Shown: positions 31,323 to 39,832, counted from the stretch's first letter. The stretch: DNA of 64,000 nt from Candidatus Contendibacter odensensis (GCA_002747185.1 PDTV01000004.1:124001-188000), one strand, 5' to 3'. Numbers and translations are program-made. Notes: generated by a model from the sequence alone, not told the origin.

Positions 31323-32870
31323 ATGGCCCAATATAATCAAAAATCAGGAGGTATAACGGCTTTTCACGCTTTTCCAGCACTGGAGGCGGGGGCTACCTAT
31401 GCAGGCTATGCCGCGCTCATTGAAGGGTATACACTGGTTGTACCTGCGCCGGATAGCCTTTGTGCCACAGGCACGAAACACAGGAAGGTCGAGCACGGGC
31501 GCTGGCAGCTATACACGCCACGTCATAAGCCCGACGACACCTTGCAAGGCCATCTTACCTTCGCCCTGAAGTACGAAGGCATTGATCTGGCCATTCTCAA
31601 AGCCCTGTTCGATAGCATTGATCGGCAAGAGATCGTCAACATCGTCAAGGCAAAGCCAACGGGCAGTTATAGCCGCCGTATCTGGTTTCTATATGAATGG
31701 TTGACCGATACAACGCTTGAGCTGGATGATGCCACTCAGGGGAATTTTGTTCCCCTGATTAATGAGAAGCTTCAATACGCGGCTGCACCTTGCGATTCAA
31801 GACGACATCGTGTGCGCAACAATCTGCCGGGCACACACGAATTCTGCCCGCTGATCCGCCGCACCGAAAAACTGGATCGCTTCATCGCCATGAATCTCTC
31901 GCAGGCGGCAGTTGATCACATCGGAAAAACGCACGCCGACCTGCTAAGCCGTGCGGCGGCTTTTCTCTTGCTCAAAGACTCCAAGGCATCCTATACGATT
32001 GAAGGCGAGACCCCGCCGCATAATCGTATTGAGCGATGGGGGAAAATTATCGGCGAAGCCGGGCAGCGCGCATTGAGCGTTGATGAGCTTGAGTATCTTC
32101 AATCCATTGTGATTACAGATAGCCGTTTCATTCTGCCCGGCCTGCGCGTTGAAGGCGGATTTGTTGGCAATCATGATCGTACCACCGGAATGCCTATGCC
32201 TGTTCATATCTCAGCGCGGCCTGAAGATTTGGAAAGCCTGATTTCCGGTCTAATAGAAACCGGCCAGTTGTTAACGGGCAGTGACTACGATCCTGTTCTT
32301 ACCGCTACATTGATTGCATTCGGCTTTGTCTTTATTCATCCCTTTGAAGATGGCAATGGCCGGATACATCGGTATTTATTCCATCACATCCTGGCGGAAA
32401 AAGGTTTTGTTCCCAAAGGCCTGGTCTTTCCAGTATCCGCCGTCATTCTGGATCGTATCGACGATTACAGGCGCACGCTGGAGCACTACTCCAAGCCTCG
32501 ACTGGATCTGGTCGATTGGAGGCCGACAGACAAGGGCAATGTTGAAGTCCTGAACGAGACGATAGACCTTTATCGCTATTTTGATGCGACCAAACAGGCT
32601 GAGTTTTTCTTTGAATGCGTGGAAGAGACGGTCAATAAAACGCTGCCGGAAGAAGTGGATTATCTGACGAAGTATGATTTCTTGAATAACTTCATAAAGA
32701 ACTACATCGACATGCCGGATAAAACGGTTGATCTGCTTATCAGGTTTTTGAACCAGAACAGTGGTCGATTATCCAATCGTGCTCGCAGAAAAGAGTTTTC
32801 TGCGCTGACAGACAAAGAAGTGCAGGCTATTGAAAACAAGTACGATGAAATATTCCATCGTGATGAGTAG
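31323..32870 (+). CDS. Fic family protein (putative AMPylase)
   Basis: A 515-residue protein. The catalytic motif HPFEDGNGRIHR (H339) matches the active HxFx(D/E)GNGRxxR consensus. A self-inhibition motif, SYTIEG (S223, E227), lies N-terminal to the Fic core, placing it in class II Fic proteins, in which the glutamate blocks ATP binding until released. The N-terminal ~200 residues resemble the DUF4172-like or adaptor part of similar proteins; the C-terminal ~120 residues are helical and may bind the target. It would transfer AMP or another nucleotide moiety to a hydroxyl side chain; the target is unknown. It lies in the island after the initiator tRNA, next to an IS remnant, and has no separate antitoxin gene. 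Confidence 0.88.
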   Translation: MAQYNQKSGGITAFHAFPALEAGATYAGYAALIEGYTLVVPAPDSLCATGTKHRKVEHGRWQLYTPRHKPDDTLQGHLTFALKYEGIDLAILKALFDSIDRQEIVNIVKAKPTGSYSRRIWFLYEWLTDTTLELDDATQGNFVPLINEKLQYAAAPCDSRRHRVRNNLPGTHEFCPLIRRTEKLDRFIAMNLSQAAVDHIGKTHADLLSRAAAFLLLKDSKASYTIEGETPPHNRIERWGKIIGEAGQRALSVDELEYLQSIVITDSRFILPGLRVEGGFVGNHDRTTGMPMPVHISARPEDLESLISGLIETGQLLTGSDYDPVLTATLIAFGFVFIHPFEDGNGRIHRYLFHHILAEKGFVPKGLVFPVSAVILDRIDDYRRTLEHYSKPRLDLVDWRPTDKGNVEVLNETIDLYRYFDATKQAEFFFECVEETVNKTLPEEVDYLTKYDFLNNFIKNYIDMPDKTVDLLIRFLNQNSGRLSNRARRKEFSALTDKEVQAIENKYDEIFHRDE

Positions 32871-32916
32871 CCTTGTGCAATCGCACTAGAAGAAGGCCAG
32901 CATTTTTCGGGAAGAT

Positions 32917-32960
32917 TATAACGGAACCAGATTAAATTTGATTAATTGGTATACGTTATA
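32917..32960. repeat. Family 2 repeat, hairpin 1 only (copy C)
   Basis: TATAACG and CGTTATA close a hairpin whose inner part keeps GGAACCA and TGATTAATTGGT, as in copies A and B. The second hairpin is missing. It marks the left edge of the GC-rich cobalamin-uptake operon, whose right edge is marked by copy B in the same orientation. Confidence 0.65.
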
Positions 32961-32993
32961 CATACCGGCTTCAGCCAGAATGACCGGCCGGAA

Positions 32994-33791
32994 TCAACCA
33001 GAATATGCAGATGTCGGCTTGCATCCCTCATCCGGCAGAAAGGTAACCTGCGGTTTTCCGCTGCGCGTCGTGAGCTCGACCTCCGCGCGCACACCATAAA
33101 CCTGGTGAATGAGCGCCGGCGTGAGCACTTCCGCGGGGGTGCCCGAGGCGATCAGCCGCCCGGAGTCGATAAGATGTAGCCGGTCGCAGTAGTGAGCAGC
33201 GAGATTCAGATCGTGCAGCGCCGCGATGGTGGTAACGCCCAGATCCCGGATCAGCGTCATGATCTCGAACTGGTAACGGATATCCAGATGATTGGTCGGT
33301 TCGTCCAACACCATGATCGCCGCTTGCTGGACCAGAGCGCGCGCAAGCAGCACCCGTTGCTTTTCTCCACCGGAAAGGCTTTGGAAACGACGCCGACCAA
33401 GATCGGCTGCTCCAACCCGAATCAAGGCCTGGTCGACCAGCCTGTGATCATTCTTGGTGTCCCCATCGAACATCCGCTTGTGTGGGGTGCGCCCCATGAT
33501 CACGATCTCATGCACGCTGAAATCGAAGTCGCCGCTATTCTCCTGAGGAAGAACGGCCATCCGCTGTGCCGTGTCGCGAGCCGACATGCGCCACACATCC
33601 TGATCGTCCAGAAGGACGGTGCCGGCCACTGGTCGCAGCAGGCGGTAGATCATTCGCAACAAGGTCGATTTGCCGCTGCCGTTGGGACCGAGCAGTCCGA
33701 CCAGATGTTTCGCGGACACATCAAGCGAGATGTCATCGACGATTGCCCGCGCCTCAGCCTCCCAGAACAGGGAGCGGATGCTCAGATTCAT
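32994..33791 (-). CDS. btuD: Cobalamin-type ABC transporter ATP-binding protein
   Basis: A 265-residue ATPase with Walker A GPNGSGKST, Q loop LPQENSG, signature LSGGEKQR, Walker B VLDEPTNHLD and switch histidine ALHDLN. It belongs to the FecE/BtuD importer group. The ATG at 33791 overlaps the permease TGA (ATGA); a start at 33833 would lie well inside that gene. The family alone does not distinguish iron-siderophore from B12 import. The riboswitch at the head of this operon is the reason for the cobalamin call. Confidence 0.85.
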   Translation of the reverse strand: MNLSIRSLFWEAEARAIVDDISLDVSAKHLVGLLGPNGSGKSTLLRMIYRLLRPVAGTVLLDDQDVWRMSARDTAQRMAVLPQENSGDFDFSVHEIVIMGRTPHKRMFDGDTKNDHRLVDQALIRVGAADLGRRRFQSLSGGEKQRVLLARALVQQAAIMVLDEPTNHLDIRYQFEIMTLIRDLGVTTIAALHDLNLAAHYCDRLHLIDSGRLIASGTPAEVLTPALIHQVYGVRAEVELTTRSGKPQVTFLPDEGCKPTSAYSG

Positions 33792-34897
33792 GCTCCGTAC
33801 CCTGGCCGTAACAGTTGCCGGTGCAACAGCCACACGAAGAACGGGCCGCCGAGCAGCGAAGTAATGACCCCGACCGGGACCTCTATCGGTGCGAACAGTG
33901 TGCGGGCGACTGCGTCAACAAAAATCAGAAAGATTGCGCCAACGAGCATCGCGGTGGGCAAGACCCGCCTGTGGTCAGCACCAACCAGCATACGTGCCAT
34001 GTGGGGAATCATCAGCCCGATAAAGCCGATTGCACCGCTGACGGCAACGGCCATTCCGGTCAGCAGGGATACCACAAGAAACAGCAGGCGCCGAAAGCGC
34101 GTCGTGTCTACGCCCAGGGTAATGGCGGTCTCCTCGCCGACTATCAGGGCATTCAGTGCCCGGGATTGCAGGATCAGATAGGCGGTTCCCGCCGCCAGCA
34201 CCAAAGCGGGCAGGCCGAGATCCGGCCAGTCAGCTCCGGCCAGACTGCCGAGTAGCCAGGACAGGACTGAGCGCGCCAGCTCGCGCTGGTCGGAAATCAT
34301 CGTAAGCATGCTGGTGATGCCGGAGAAGAAGTATCCGACAGCGACGCCGCTGAGAATCAACCGGGTAGCAATCAGGCGGCCGTTGCTATGCGCGAGCGCA
34401 AAGACCAGGAGACAACTCAGCAATGCGCCGAGAAAAGCGCCTAGCGGCAGCGCATGGATGCCGGCGAAGCCGAACAGACCCAGGCTCAGGACGAGCACGG
34501 CTCCCACGGAAGCGCCCGACGAGATTCCCAGGATATAGGGATCGGCGAGCGGATTGCGCACCATCGCCTGCATGGTCACGCCAACGACGGCAAGACCGGC
34601 GCCGACCAGGGCAGCGAGCAAGACCCGCGGGAAGCGGATGAGCCAAACGATCTTGTGTTCCGCACCGGTCCAGTCGGGGCGAACAATCGCCGGTGCGATA
34701 TCGACGGATTCCAATGTTTCGACCAGGGCAATCTTCCATACGATTGCCGGGGAGATGTCAACCGGACCGAGCATAACGCTGAGGGTGGCCGAGGCGATCA
34801 GAAGCACTCCGAGTACCACCAGTAATACTCTGAAACGCATGCGGTTGCCCGGGCGGGCCTCACGCGCTGCCGCTGTCGGGTGGTCAGGCACGGCCAT
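33788..34897 (-). CDS. btuC: Cobalamin-type ABC transporter permease (FecCD/BtuC family)
   Basis: A 369-residue inner-membrane protein with about ten transmembrane helices. FecCD signatures are RFPRVLLAALVGAGLAVVG, QAMVRNPLADPYILGISSGA and GAIGFIGLMIPHMARML. It should form the homodimeric channel fed by the binding protein encoded upstream and powered by the downstream ATPase. It begins 10 bp after the binding-protein stop. Confidence 0.88.
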   Translation of the reverse strand: MAVPDHPTAAAREARPGNRMRFRVLLVVLGVLLIASATLSVMLGPVDISPAIVWKIALVETLESVDIAPAIVRPDWTGAEHKIVWLIRFPRVLLAALVGAGLAVVGVTMQAMVRNPLADPYILGISSGASVGAVLVLSLGLFGFAGIHALPLGAFLGALLSCLLVFALAHSNGRLIATRLILSGVAVGYFFSGITSMLTMISDQRELARSVLSWLLGSLAGADWPDLGLPALVLAAGTAYLILQSRALNALIVGEETAITLGVDTTRFRRLLFLVVSLLTGMAVAVSGAIGFIGLMIPHMARMLVGADHRRVLPTAMLVGAIFLIFVDAVARTLFAPIEVPVGVITSLLGGPFFVWLLHRQLLRPGYGA

Positions 34898-34906
34898 CGG
34901 TCCCGA

Positions 34907-35974
34907 TCAGCGAAAACGCTCTGGATGCAGAGCCTGAGCCAGCGTGCGCGTGCGGGCCACATTGTGTGGACCCGGTGTCGCCTCCGCGTAGGTCAGCACC
35001 AAGAAACGCTGGCTCTGAATCGCGGCAACCTCGGCCAGCTCCGGTTTTTGGTTCAGGAACGAGATCTTGCCGCTGGCATCCGGCTGGCCATAGTCGACGA
35101 TGACGATGAGCTCGGGGTCGCGGTCGATGACATCTTCCCAGTTCACGTTGACCCAGCTACTGTCAACATTGTCAAAGATGTTGATGCCACCTGCCATTTC
35201 GATCATGGCGTTCGGCATCGCATAGCGCCCGGCCGTGAGTGGAGTATTGGTGCCGCTGTCGTATACGAACACCCGCGGGCGACGCTTTATGCCGCGCAGG
35301 GCATCGGTGATCTCCGCGAGCTCGCGACGATAGCCTTCGACCAGGGCCTCGGCGCGCGAGGATACGCCAAAAATCCGGCCGAGGTTGAGTAGATCGGTGA
35401 AGGTGTCCTCCAACGAGACGCGCGCCCGCGGCCCCACGCGAATGCAGGATTCGGTGAGGACATAAGAGCCGATGCCGAGTCGCGCCAAGGCCTCGGGGGT
35501 TACGCCCGAGCTGTCTGTAAAGCCGTAGCTCCAGCCCGCAAAAACAAAATCGGCTCCCGTACCGACAATGGATTCCAGATCCATCCCCCGCTGCGACAAG
35601 AGTGGAACATTGGCAACCTGATCACGATATTCCGGGGCAAGCTCCTTGTCCGCACGGACGCCGCTGTAGCCGACCAACAGGTGGCCAAGATCGAGGGCCA
35701 GGAATAGCTCTGTAATATTGACATCATGGGTCACGACCCGCTGGGGGCGGGCATCGAAGCGCACCGGGCGGTCGCAGATCTGCACTGTCACCGGATAGTG
35801 AGCGGCCTCGATCTTGACCGGTTTGGCGCCAGCGTAGCCGGGATCGGCGGCGGCAATGCCGCCGACCAAACCCAGCACCACCATCAGCATCCGCGCGACG
35901 AACCAAAACTGTTCTGCCCGCCGTTCGGCGTGTACGCGAGTCCCTCTTTCGCTGGTATCCTGAAGCGTGTGCAT
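34907..35974 (-). CDS. btuF: Periplasmic binding protein of a cobalamin-type ABC importer
   Basis: A 355-residue cluster A-2 type (BtuF/FepB) binding protein. A hydrophobic signal (MLMVVLGLVGGIAA) starts near residue 29, so the true start may be downstream of ATG 35974. The mature part has PQRVVTHDVNITELFLAL, the middle helix linker, and ELIVIVDYGQPDASGK. It lies between the TonB receptor and the permease, under the same riboswitch. The ligand is inferred from the riboswitch. Confidence 0.82.
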   Translation of the reverse strand: MHTLQDTSERGTRVHAERRAEQFWFVARMLMVVLGLVGGIAAADPGYAGAKPVKIEAAHYPVTVQICDRPVRFDARPQRVVTHDVNITELFLALDLGHLLVGYSGVRADKELAPEYRDQVANVPLLSQRGMDLESIVGTGADFVFAGWSYGFTDSSGVTPEALARLGIGSYVLTESCIRVGPRARVSLEDTFTDLLNLGRIFGVSSRAEALVEGYRRELAEITDALRGIKRRPRVFVYDSGTNTPLTAGRYAMPNAMIEMAGGINIFDNVDSSWVNVNWEDVIDRDPELIVIVDYGQPDASGKISFLNQKPELAEVAAIQSQRFLVLTYAEATPGPHNVARTRTLAQALHPERFR

Positions 35975-35988
35975 AGACGCGATCCCGC

Positions 35989-38148
35989 CTAGAATTTCAA
36001 GTCCGCGACCAGCTCGACACTGCGTCCGTCGCCCAGCATGTACTGGGAGGAGCCGTAGGCCGTGGTGGCATACACCTTATCGGTCAGGTTGCGGCCCAGC
36101 AGGCGCAGCGTGGCGCGCGGATCGATTTTCCATGCCAGGTTAGCGTCCAGCACCGTATAGGACGATAGAGACCGGGTGTTGGCGTTGTTGGCATAGCGCT
36201 TGCCCACGTACCGGCCACCCAGCGAAAGCTGCCAGTCCCCGCGTCGATAGTGGGCCCAAAGGTTGGCCACCTCGTGGGGCACGTTGCGCGGCCGGTTGCC
36301 TGCGCGGTCGGCGCCACCGGATTCGATCAGCTCGTCAAACTCGGCGTCGAGCAACGCCAGATTGCCCTCAAACAGCCAGTTCTCCGACGGCGCAATGGCG
36401 GCCGTCAGCTCAATGCCCGATGAGCTCTGGCTACCTCCCTGGACTGACAGCGCCGGGTTGTCCACATCTCGCGTGATGATGTCGTCCTTCTTGATATGGT
36501 ACAGGGCCGCAGTCCATTCGCCGCGCCCCTGCCAGAACCTTTGCTTGATACCCGCCTCGACCTGTGTGGCTGAGGTCAGATCGAAGTCCTTGCTTCTCAG
36601 GTTCATGGTCACGATCGTGGTCACCGGATCATAGCCAGAGCTGACCTGGGCGTAAAGATTAATGTCCGGAGTGGCTTGATAACTCAGGCCCAGACGCCAG
36701 GAAACGCCGTTCAGCGTCATATCGAAATTTGCCTCTGAAAGCAGCTCGTTGCGGGCCACGTCTGCATAGTCCCAGCGCACGCCCGCCAGCAGCAGCCAGT
36801 TGTCGCTGAACGTCCAGGCATCCTCTACATAGACAGCATGCAAGGTGGTATCGGTCTTGAATTTGGGCAGGGTCGGATCCGGGCTGAAGAACTCCCCGTG
36901 ATCCGGATTTTGTGCCGGTACGGTAGATTCACCGCCATAGGGCGAGTTGTTGGTATGCTTGAAATCAATCTGTGTAGCCTCCCACCCGATCGTCGCCCGG
37001 TGATCACCTACGGAGATCTGCCCGCCCAGGCGGTTGCCGATCTGCTCCATGTTGTGTTTGATTTCCAGATAGAAGGAACGATCGACCGTTTGGGTTGCTG
37101 TATCCAGCACGTAGCTTTCGACGTTTTTCCAATGGCGATCCGTTTTGAAGTAAAAGGCTTCTTCACTCAGAGTCAGCCAATCGTTCACCTGCCAATTTGC
37201 ACGGCCCCGAATCCTCGTATCCTTGTAGCGAATGATGGCATCGTTGACGTTGTAGTTCTCGTCGTATAGCGATTCGACGATGCGCCCGTCGGCCACCGGG
37301 GTGCCCCAATAGCGCTCAGGCTTTTGATCGCTGTAGTCGGCGAGCAGCTCGAAGCTCAGGGCGCTGCTCGGTTCCAGAAGCAGCGTGCTCATGATCTTGC
37401 CGCCCTTGGAGTCGCCGAGATCCCGAAAGCCATCACTGCGATGGCCGTAGGCATCGATTCGGAAGCTTGTTATCTCGCCAAGCGCTCCCGTGGCGCCGAC
37501 ACCCAGACGTCCGGTGCTTTCGGTGCCGATACCCAGCAGTGCCTCGACATGGGTGTCCCGGCTCGGGCGTTTGCGCACCGCATTGATGGTGGCCCCCACG
37601 GTCCCGGTGCCATTGATAACGGAACCCAGGCCGCGGAGGACCTCGAATCGCTCGTAACCCCAGCTATCGTTCGGATAGGTTACGGTGCCCGCAGCCGGGG
37701 CCAGACGCAGTCTATCCTCGAGTACTGCAACCGAATTGACGCCGGTAAAGCCGCGGGCAGAGAACGCCATGCCCCCGTTGCCCCCGGTACCTATCCCGGT
37801 AAGGCCCGTCGTACGGGTGATCGCGTTCGCAATCTCGTAGTCGCCTCGCTCCAGGATATGGTCGCTGTCCAGGCTCTCGACGCTGGCAGGCAACTTGCGG
37901 GCCGGTATGCTGGTGCGGCTGCCGGCAGTTGATGGGAAATCAAGATCAAGCTCCGATATTCCGGTATCTGTAACTACTATCTCGGAGAGCGATACGGAAC
38001 CTGCTTCATTGTCGGCCGCGGAGGTATTGGGTGATGTCACGCACAGCGCAGCCAGGGTCAACCCCAGGGCAAGGCGCATCCTCCCTTGCGGGCACTGGGC
38101 GCAAATGGTTTTGGAGAAATTCGTGTACGGGAAAGATATTGAAAACAT
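35989..38148 (-). CDS. TonB-dependent outer-membrane receptor under cobalamin riboswitch control
   Basis: About 719 residues. A signal peptide (LALGLTLAALCVTSPNTSAA) precedes a TonB-box-like SEIVVTDTG, the plug domain (IANAITRTTGLTGIGTGG, YERFEVLRGLGSVINGTG), and a 22-strand barrel ending in a terminal phenylalanine (LVADLKF). The plug resembles siderophore-receptor types more than classic BtuB, but the leader carries a cobalamin riboswitch, so the ligand is probably cobalamin or a corrinoid. Start is uncertain: ATG 38148 is used; ATG 38079 directly before the signal helix and a TTG at 38223 are alternatives. First gene of the four-gene operon. Confidence 0.85.
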   Translation of the reverse strand: MFSISFPYTNFSKTICAQCPQGRMRLALGLTLAALCVTSPNTSAADNEAGSVSLSEIVVTDTGISELDLDFPSTAGSRTSIPARKLPASVESLDSDHILERGDYEIANAITRTTGLTGIGTGGNGGMAFSARGFTGVNSVAVLEDRLRLAPAAGTVTYPNDSWGYERFEVLRGLGSVINGTGTVGATINAVRKRPSRDTHVEALLGIGTESTGRLGVGATGALGEITSFRIDAYGHRSDGFRDLGDSKGGKIMSTLLLEPSSALSFELLADYSDQKPERYWGTPVADGRIVESLYDENYNVNDAIIRYKDTRIRGRANWQVNDWLTLSEEAFYFKTDRHWKNVESYVLDTATQTVDRSFYLEIKHNMEQIGNRLGGQISVGDHRATIGWEATQIDFKHTNNSPYGGESTVPAQNPDHGEFFSPDPTLPKFKTDTTLHAVYVEDAWTFSDNWLLLAGVRWDYADVARNELLSEANFDMTLNGVSWRLGLSYQATPDINLYAQVSSGYDPVTTIVTMNLRSKDFDLTSATQVEAGIKQRFWQGRGEWTAALYHIKKDDIITRDVDNPALSVQGGSQSSSGIELTAAIAPSENWLFEGNLALLDAEFDELIESGGADRAGNRPRNVPHEVANLWAHYRRGDWQLSLGGRYVGKRYANNANTRSLSSYTVLDANLAWKIDPRATLRLLGRNLTDKVYATTAYGSSQYMLGDGRSVELVADLKF

Positions 38149-38235
38149 GAGACAGACACCACTGTTTTGTTTTGCGAGCACAAGCCCAAACAGCGTCTGC
38201 CAAGCGTGGGCAATCAGCCACAACCTGCCAGCCTT

Positions 38236-38258
38236 ACGCCTAGCAACGCTCTAGGCGT
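38236..38258 (-). other. Hairpin between the riboswitch and the receptor gene
   Basis: ACGCCTAG and CTAGGCGT form an 8-bp stem about 60 bases past the aptamer and before the receptor gene. There is no T-run after it. It may be part of the expression platform. Confidence 0.45.
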
Positions 38259-38316
38259 CACCGAAGCGGTTGGCCGCACCCTCGAAACACCCCGTTCAAA
38301 GGTAGGTGACGCAGCT

Positions 38317-38494
38317 GACGGCAGGTCTCCTGGCTTGCGAGTCAAGGCGGTTCGCTCAGCCTTCCCGGTCAATCCAGTGAGACCAGTGGCGTGTAGTGAG
38401 CGGTGGCTCGTCGCTTACAGTTGCGGGGGCAGCTCCGGCTTAGGTCCTGAAGACCGTACCGTATTCCCTCTTCATCCCATTGCAGGGAACCGTC
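38317..38494 (-). promoter_or_regulatory. Cobalamin (AdoCbl) riboswitch
   Basis: On the minus strand the leader shows the conserved cobalamin aptamer in order: GAGGGAATACGGT, the B12 box region GGAGCTGCCCCCGCAACTG, CCACTG, GGGAAGG and GCCAGGAGACCTGCC. The closing P1 stem pairs GACGG (38494-38490) with CCGTC (38321-38317). It should shut off the receptor/btuF/btuC/btuD operon when cobalamin is plentiful. Confidence 0.95.
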
Positions 38495-38501
38495 ATTTAA
38501 A

Positions 38502-38531
38502 ATTTTACAGTGCAACACAGGTTATTGTAAA
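38502..38531 (-). promoter_or_regulatory. Candidate promoter of the riboswitch-controlled operon
   Basis: TTTACA (38531-38526) and TAAAAT (38507-38502) are 18 bp apart on the minus strand. A start about 7 bases on would place the 5' end of the RNA right at the aptamer P1 stem. Confidence 0.55.
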
Positions 38532-38556
38532 CAGGGCTTGTCTTTGCCGGTTCAAG

Positions 38557-38661
38557 TATATCGGAACCAATTGAATCTGATTAATTGTCCCTGATATATC
38601 TATCTGTTTTAACACGCAAATTATCGCTATAAATTGGAACAATTTATAGCGATAATTTGCG
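38557..38661. repeat. Two-hairpin intergenic repeat, family 2, copy B
   Basis: Hairpin 1 (38557-38598) keeps GGAACCAATT, TCTGATTAATTG and closing arms TATATC/GATATA. The spacer TATCTATCTGTTTTAAC matches copy A. Hairpin 2 (38615-38661) is a perfect 21-bp stem beginning CGCAAATTATCGC with GGAAC in the loop. The arms differ from copy A at many places, always with compensation on the other arm. Confidence 0.75.
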
Positions 38662-38721
38662 CTATATCTGGCTCTGAACGAAGGATCGGAATCTTTATAT
38701 CAGGGGCTAAACCTGAATAAG

Positions 38722-38883
38722 CTATTTAATGCTTTCATTGCGCATCTGATGCGCAGCTTCGGCAGCCTGTCGGGTCGTTTTCTGGCCGCTGGCATAGGCA
38801 GCGCGAACTTCGTTGACATTGCTTTGCGTGCGCTGGATATACCATTGCCGCGCCCTGCTATTCTTAGACGAAGCGACAGGCAC
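38722..38883 (-). pseudogene. Possible short gene or C-terminal gene remnant, unknown family
   Basis: A 53-codon frame from GTG 38883. It reads like real protein: a charged start, then YIQRTQSNVNEVRAAYASGQ and TTRQAAEAAHQM, a continuous amphipathic helix ending in ESIK. I do not recognise it. No ribosome site is obvious and it lies in a stretch of decayed sequence. Confidence 0.25.
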
Positions 38884-38913
38884 AATTGAGAGCTTCAACT
38901 TACGGCAGCCGCA

Positions 38914-39027
38914 ATGCTTGATCAGGTGGACTCAGGCCCGATTTTATCTCAGCCATTCCGCCTGGATTTGCCACCGGTCAATCTGGATGAAGGACGCTTT
39001 CTGGCTATTTTTTTGCGTTCCCATTGA
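38914..39027 (+). pseudogene. Fragment resembling a formyltransferase domain
   Basis: A 37-codon frame reading MLDQVDSGPILSQPFRL then PPVNLDEGRFLAIFLRSH. The DxGPILxQ pattern occurs in formyltransferase-fold proteins. No upstream catalytic part is present, so at best it is the tail of a lost gene. The call is weak. Confidence 0.25.
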
Positions 39028-39053
39028 TGCAAAAGGGTAGTTTCGGTTATAAT
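39024..39053 (+). promoter_or_regulatory. Candidate strong promoter before an unassigned RNA
   Basis: TTGATG (39024-39029) and TATAAT (39048-39053) with an 18-bp spacer. No protein gene follows until rimP at 39331, but a terminator lies at 39190-39214. Confidence 0.5.
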
Positions 39054-39059
39054 AATCCT

Positions 39060-39214
39060 CTTTTATGGTGCGGGCTCCCTCCAAGCTTGATATAACGCAC
39101 TGAGGGCTCGCGGCCTGGAGGCAATATCAAAGGCAGTTGCTGACGGTAGATACCGTTGTTTGTCGGCCCCGTTACCAACCTGAACATGGAAGCCCTTTAG
39201 TAGAGGGCTTTTTT
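39060..39214 (+). ncRNA. Unassigned small RNA of about 155 nt, promoter to terminator
   Basis: The stretch runs from a sigma-70-like promoter to a terminator. A stem GCGGG-CT-CCCTC pairs with GAGGGCTCGC around a CAAGCTTG loop, and ACGGTA/TACCGT makes a second hairpin. It lacks T-arm motifs and is not a tRNA. It does not match the 6S, SRP, tmRNA or riboswitch motifs I know. It lies upstream of rimP, where many relatives carry a tRNA gene. Confidence 0.35.
39190..39214 (+). terminator. Rho-independent terminator of the unassigned RNA
   Basis: AGCCCT-TTAGTAG-AGGGCT followed by TTTTTT. A clear intrinsic terminator 117 bp before rimP. Confidence 0.8.
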
Positions 39215-39288
39215 ATGGAGGTTGCCTGATGATTGCCGGAGTTCTGATGGTTGGTTGAGAAGCGGTGGAGGGTCATGTTTTTTAGTTG

Positions 39289-39313
39289 AGTGGGCTAATA
39301 GCCCATTTTTTAT
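39289..39313 (+). terminator. Attenuator-like hairpin in the rimP-nusA leader
   Basis: TGGGCTAATAGCCCA followed by TTTTTTATTT ends 18 bp before rimP. It would limit read-through into the rimP-nusA-infB operon and could serve its autoregulation through NusA. Confidence 0.65.
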
Positions 39314-39330
39314 TTCTGGTGATAGAGTGA

Positions 39331-39795
39331 ATGCGCCAAGATCTTCAGACAATCAAAAGTATGTTGGCGGCGGTAGTAGAAGCTATGGGCTATGAGTTAT
39401 TCGGGATGGAATATCATCCACGTAGTCACTGCTCGCTATTGCGTGTTTACATCGATAATGAGGCAGGTATCACGCTGGATGATTGTCAGCGGGTGAGTCA
39501 TCAGCTAAGTGGTGTGCTGGATGTCGAGGATCCTATTGCTGGCCGGTATACGTTGGAAGTATCGTCACCGGGATTGGATCGCCCATTGTTCGAAGCCCGG
39601 CACTTTTCCCGCTTCTTGGGTTCTGAGGTGCGGGTTCACTTAAAAACAGTATTGGAGGGACGAAGAAAGTTGATAGGTCGTTTGCTCGGCTTGCAAGATA
39701 ACACGGTGGTGATTGTTGACCGCGACGGGCAAGAGTGGCGGGTACCGCTAGATCAGATCGAAAAGGCGCGGCTAATACCCGAATTTTCAGGGTAG
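39331..39795 (+). CDS. rimP: Ribosome maturation factor RimP
   Basis: A 154-residue protein needed for 30S subunit maturation. Family features: GYELFGMEYHP, LLRVYIDNEAGITLDDCQRVS, and YTLEVSSPGLDRPL linking the alpha/beta N domain to the SH3-like C domain. First gene of the operon, directly before nusA. Confidence 0.95.
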   Translation: MRQDLQTIKSMLAAVVEAMGYELFGMEYHPRSHCSLLRVYIDNEAGITLDDCQRVSHQLSGVLDVEDPIAGRYTLEVSSPGLDRPLFEARHFSRFLGSEVRVHLKTVLEGRRKLIGRLLGLQDNTVVIVDRDGQEWRVPLDQIEKARLIPEFSG

Positions 39796-39832
39796 ACGCT
39801 AGGGCACGAATCCGGCTGGAAGGCAGGACGAC

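Noticed and set aside
33192..34181. 329-residue plus-strand open frame
   Set aside because: It is a high-GC shadow of the btuD/btuC genes, which have clear motifs and operon structure.
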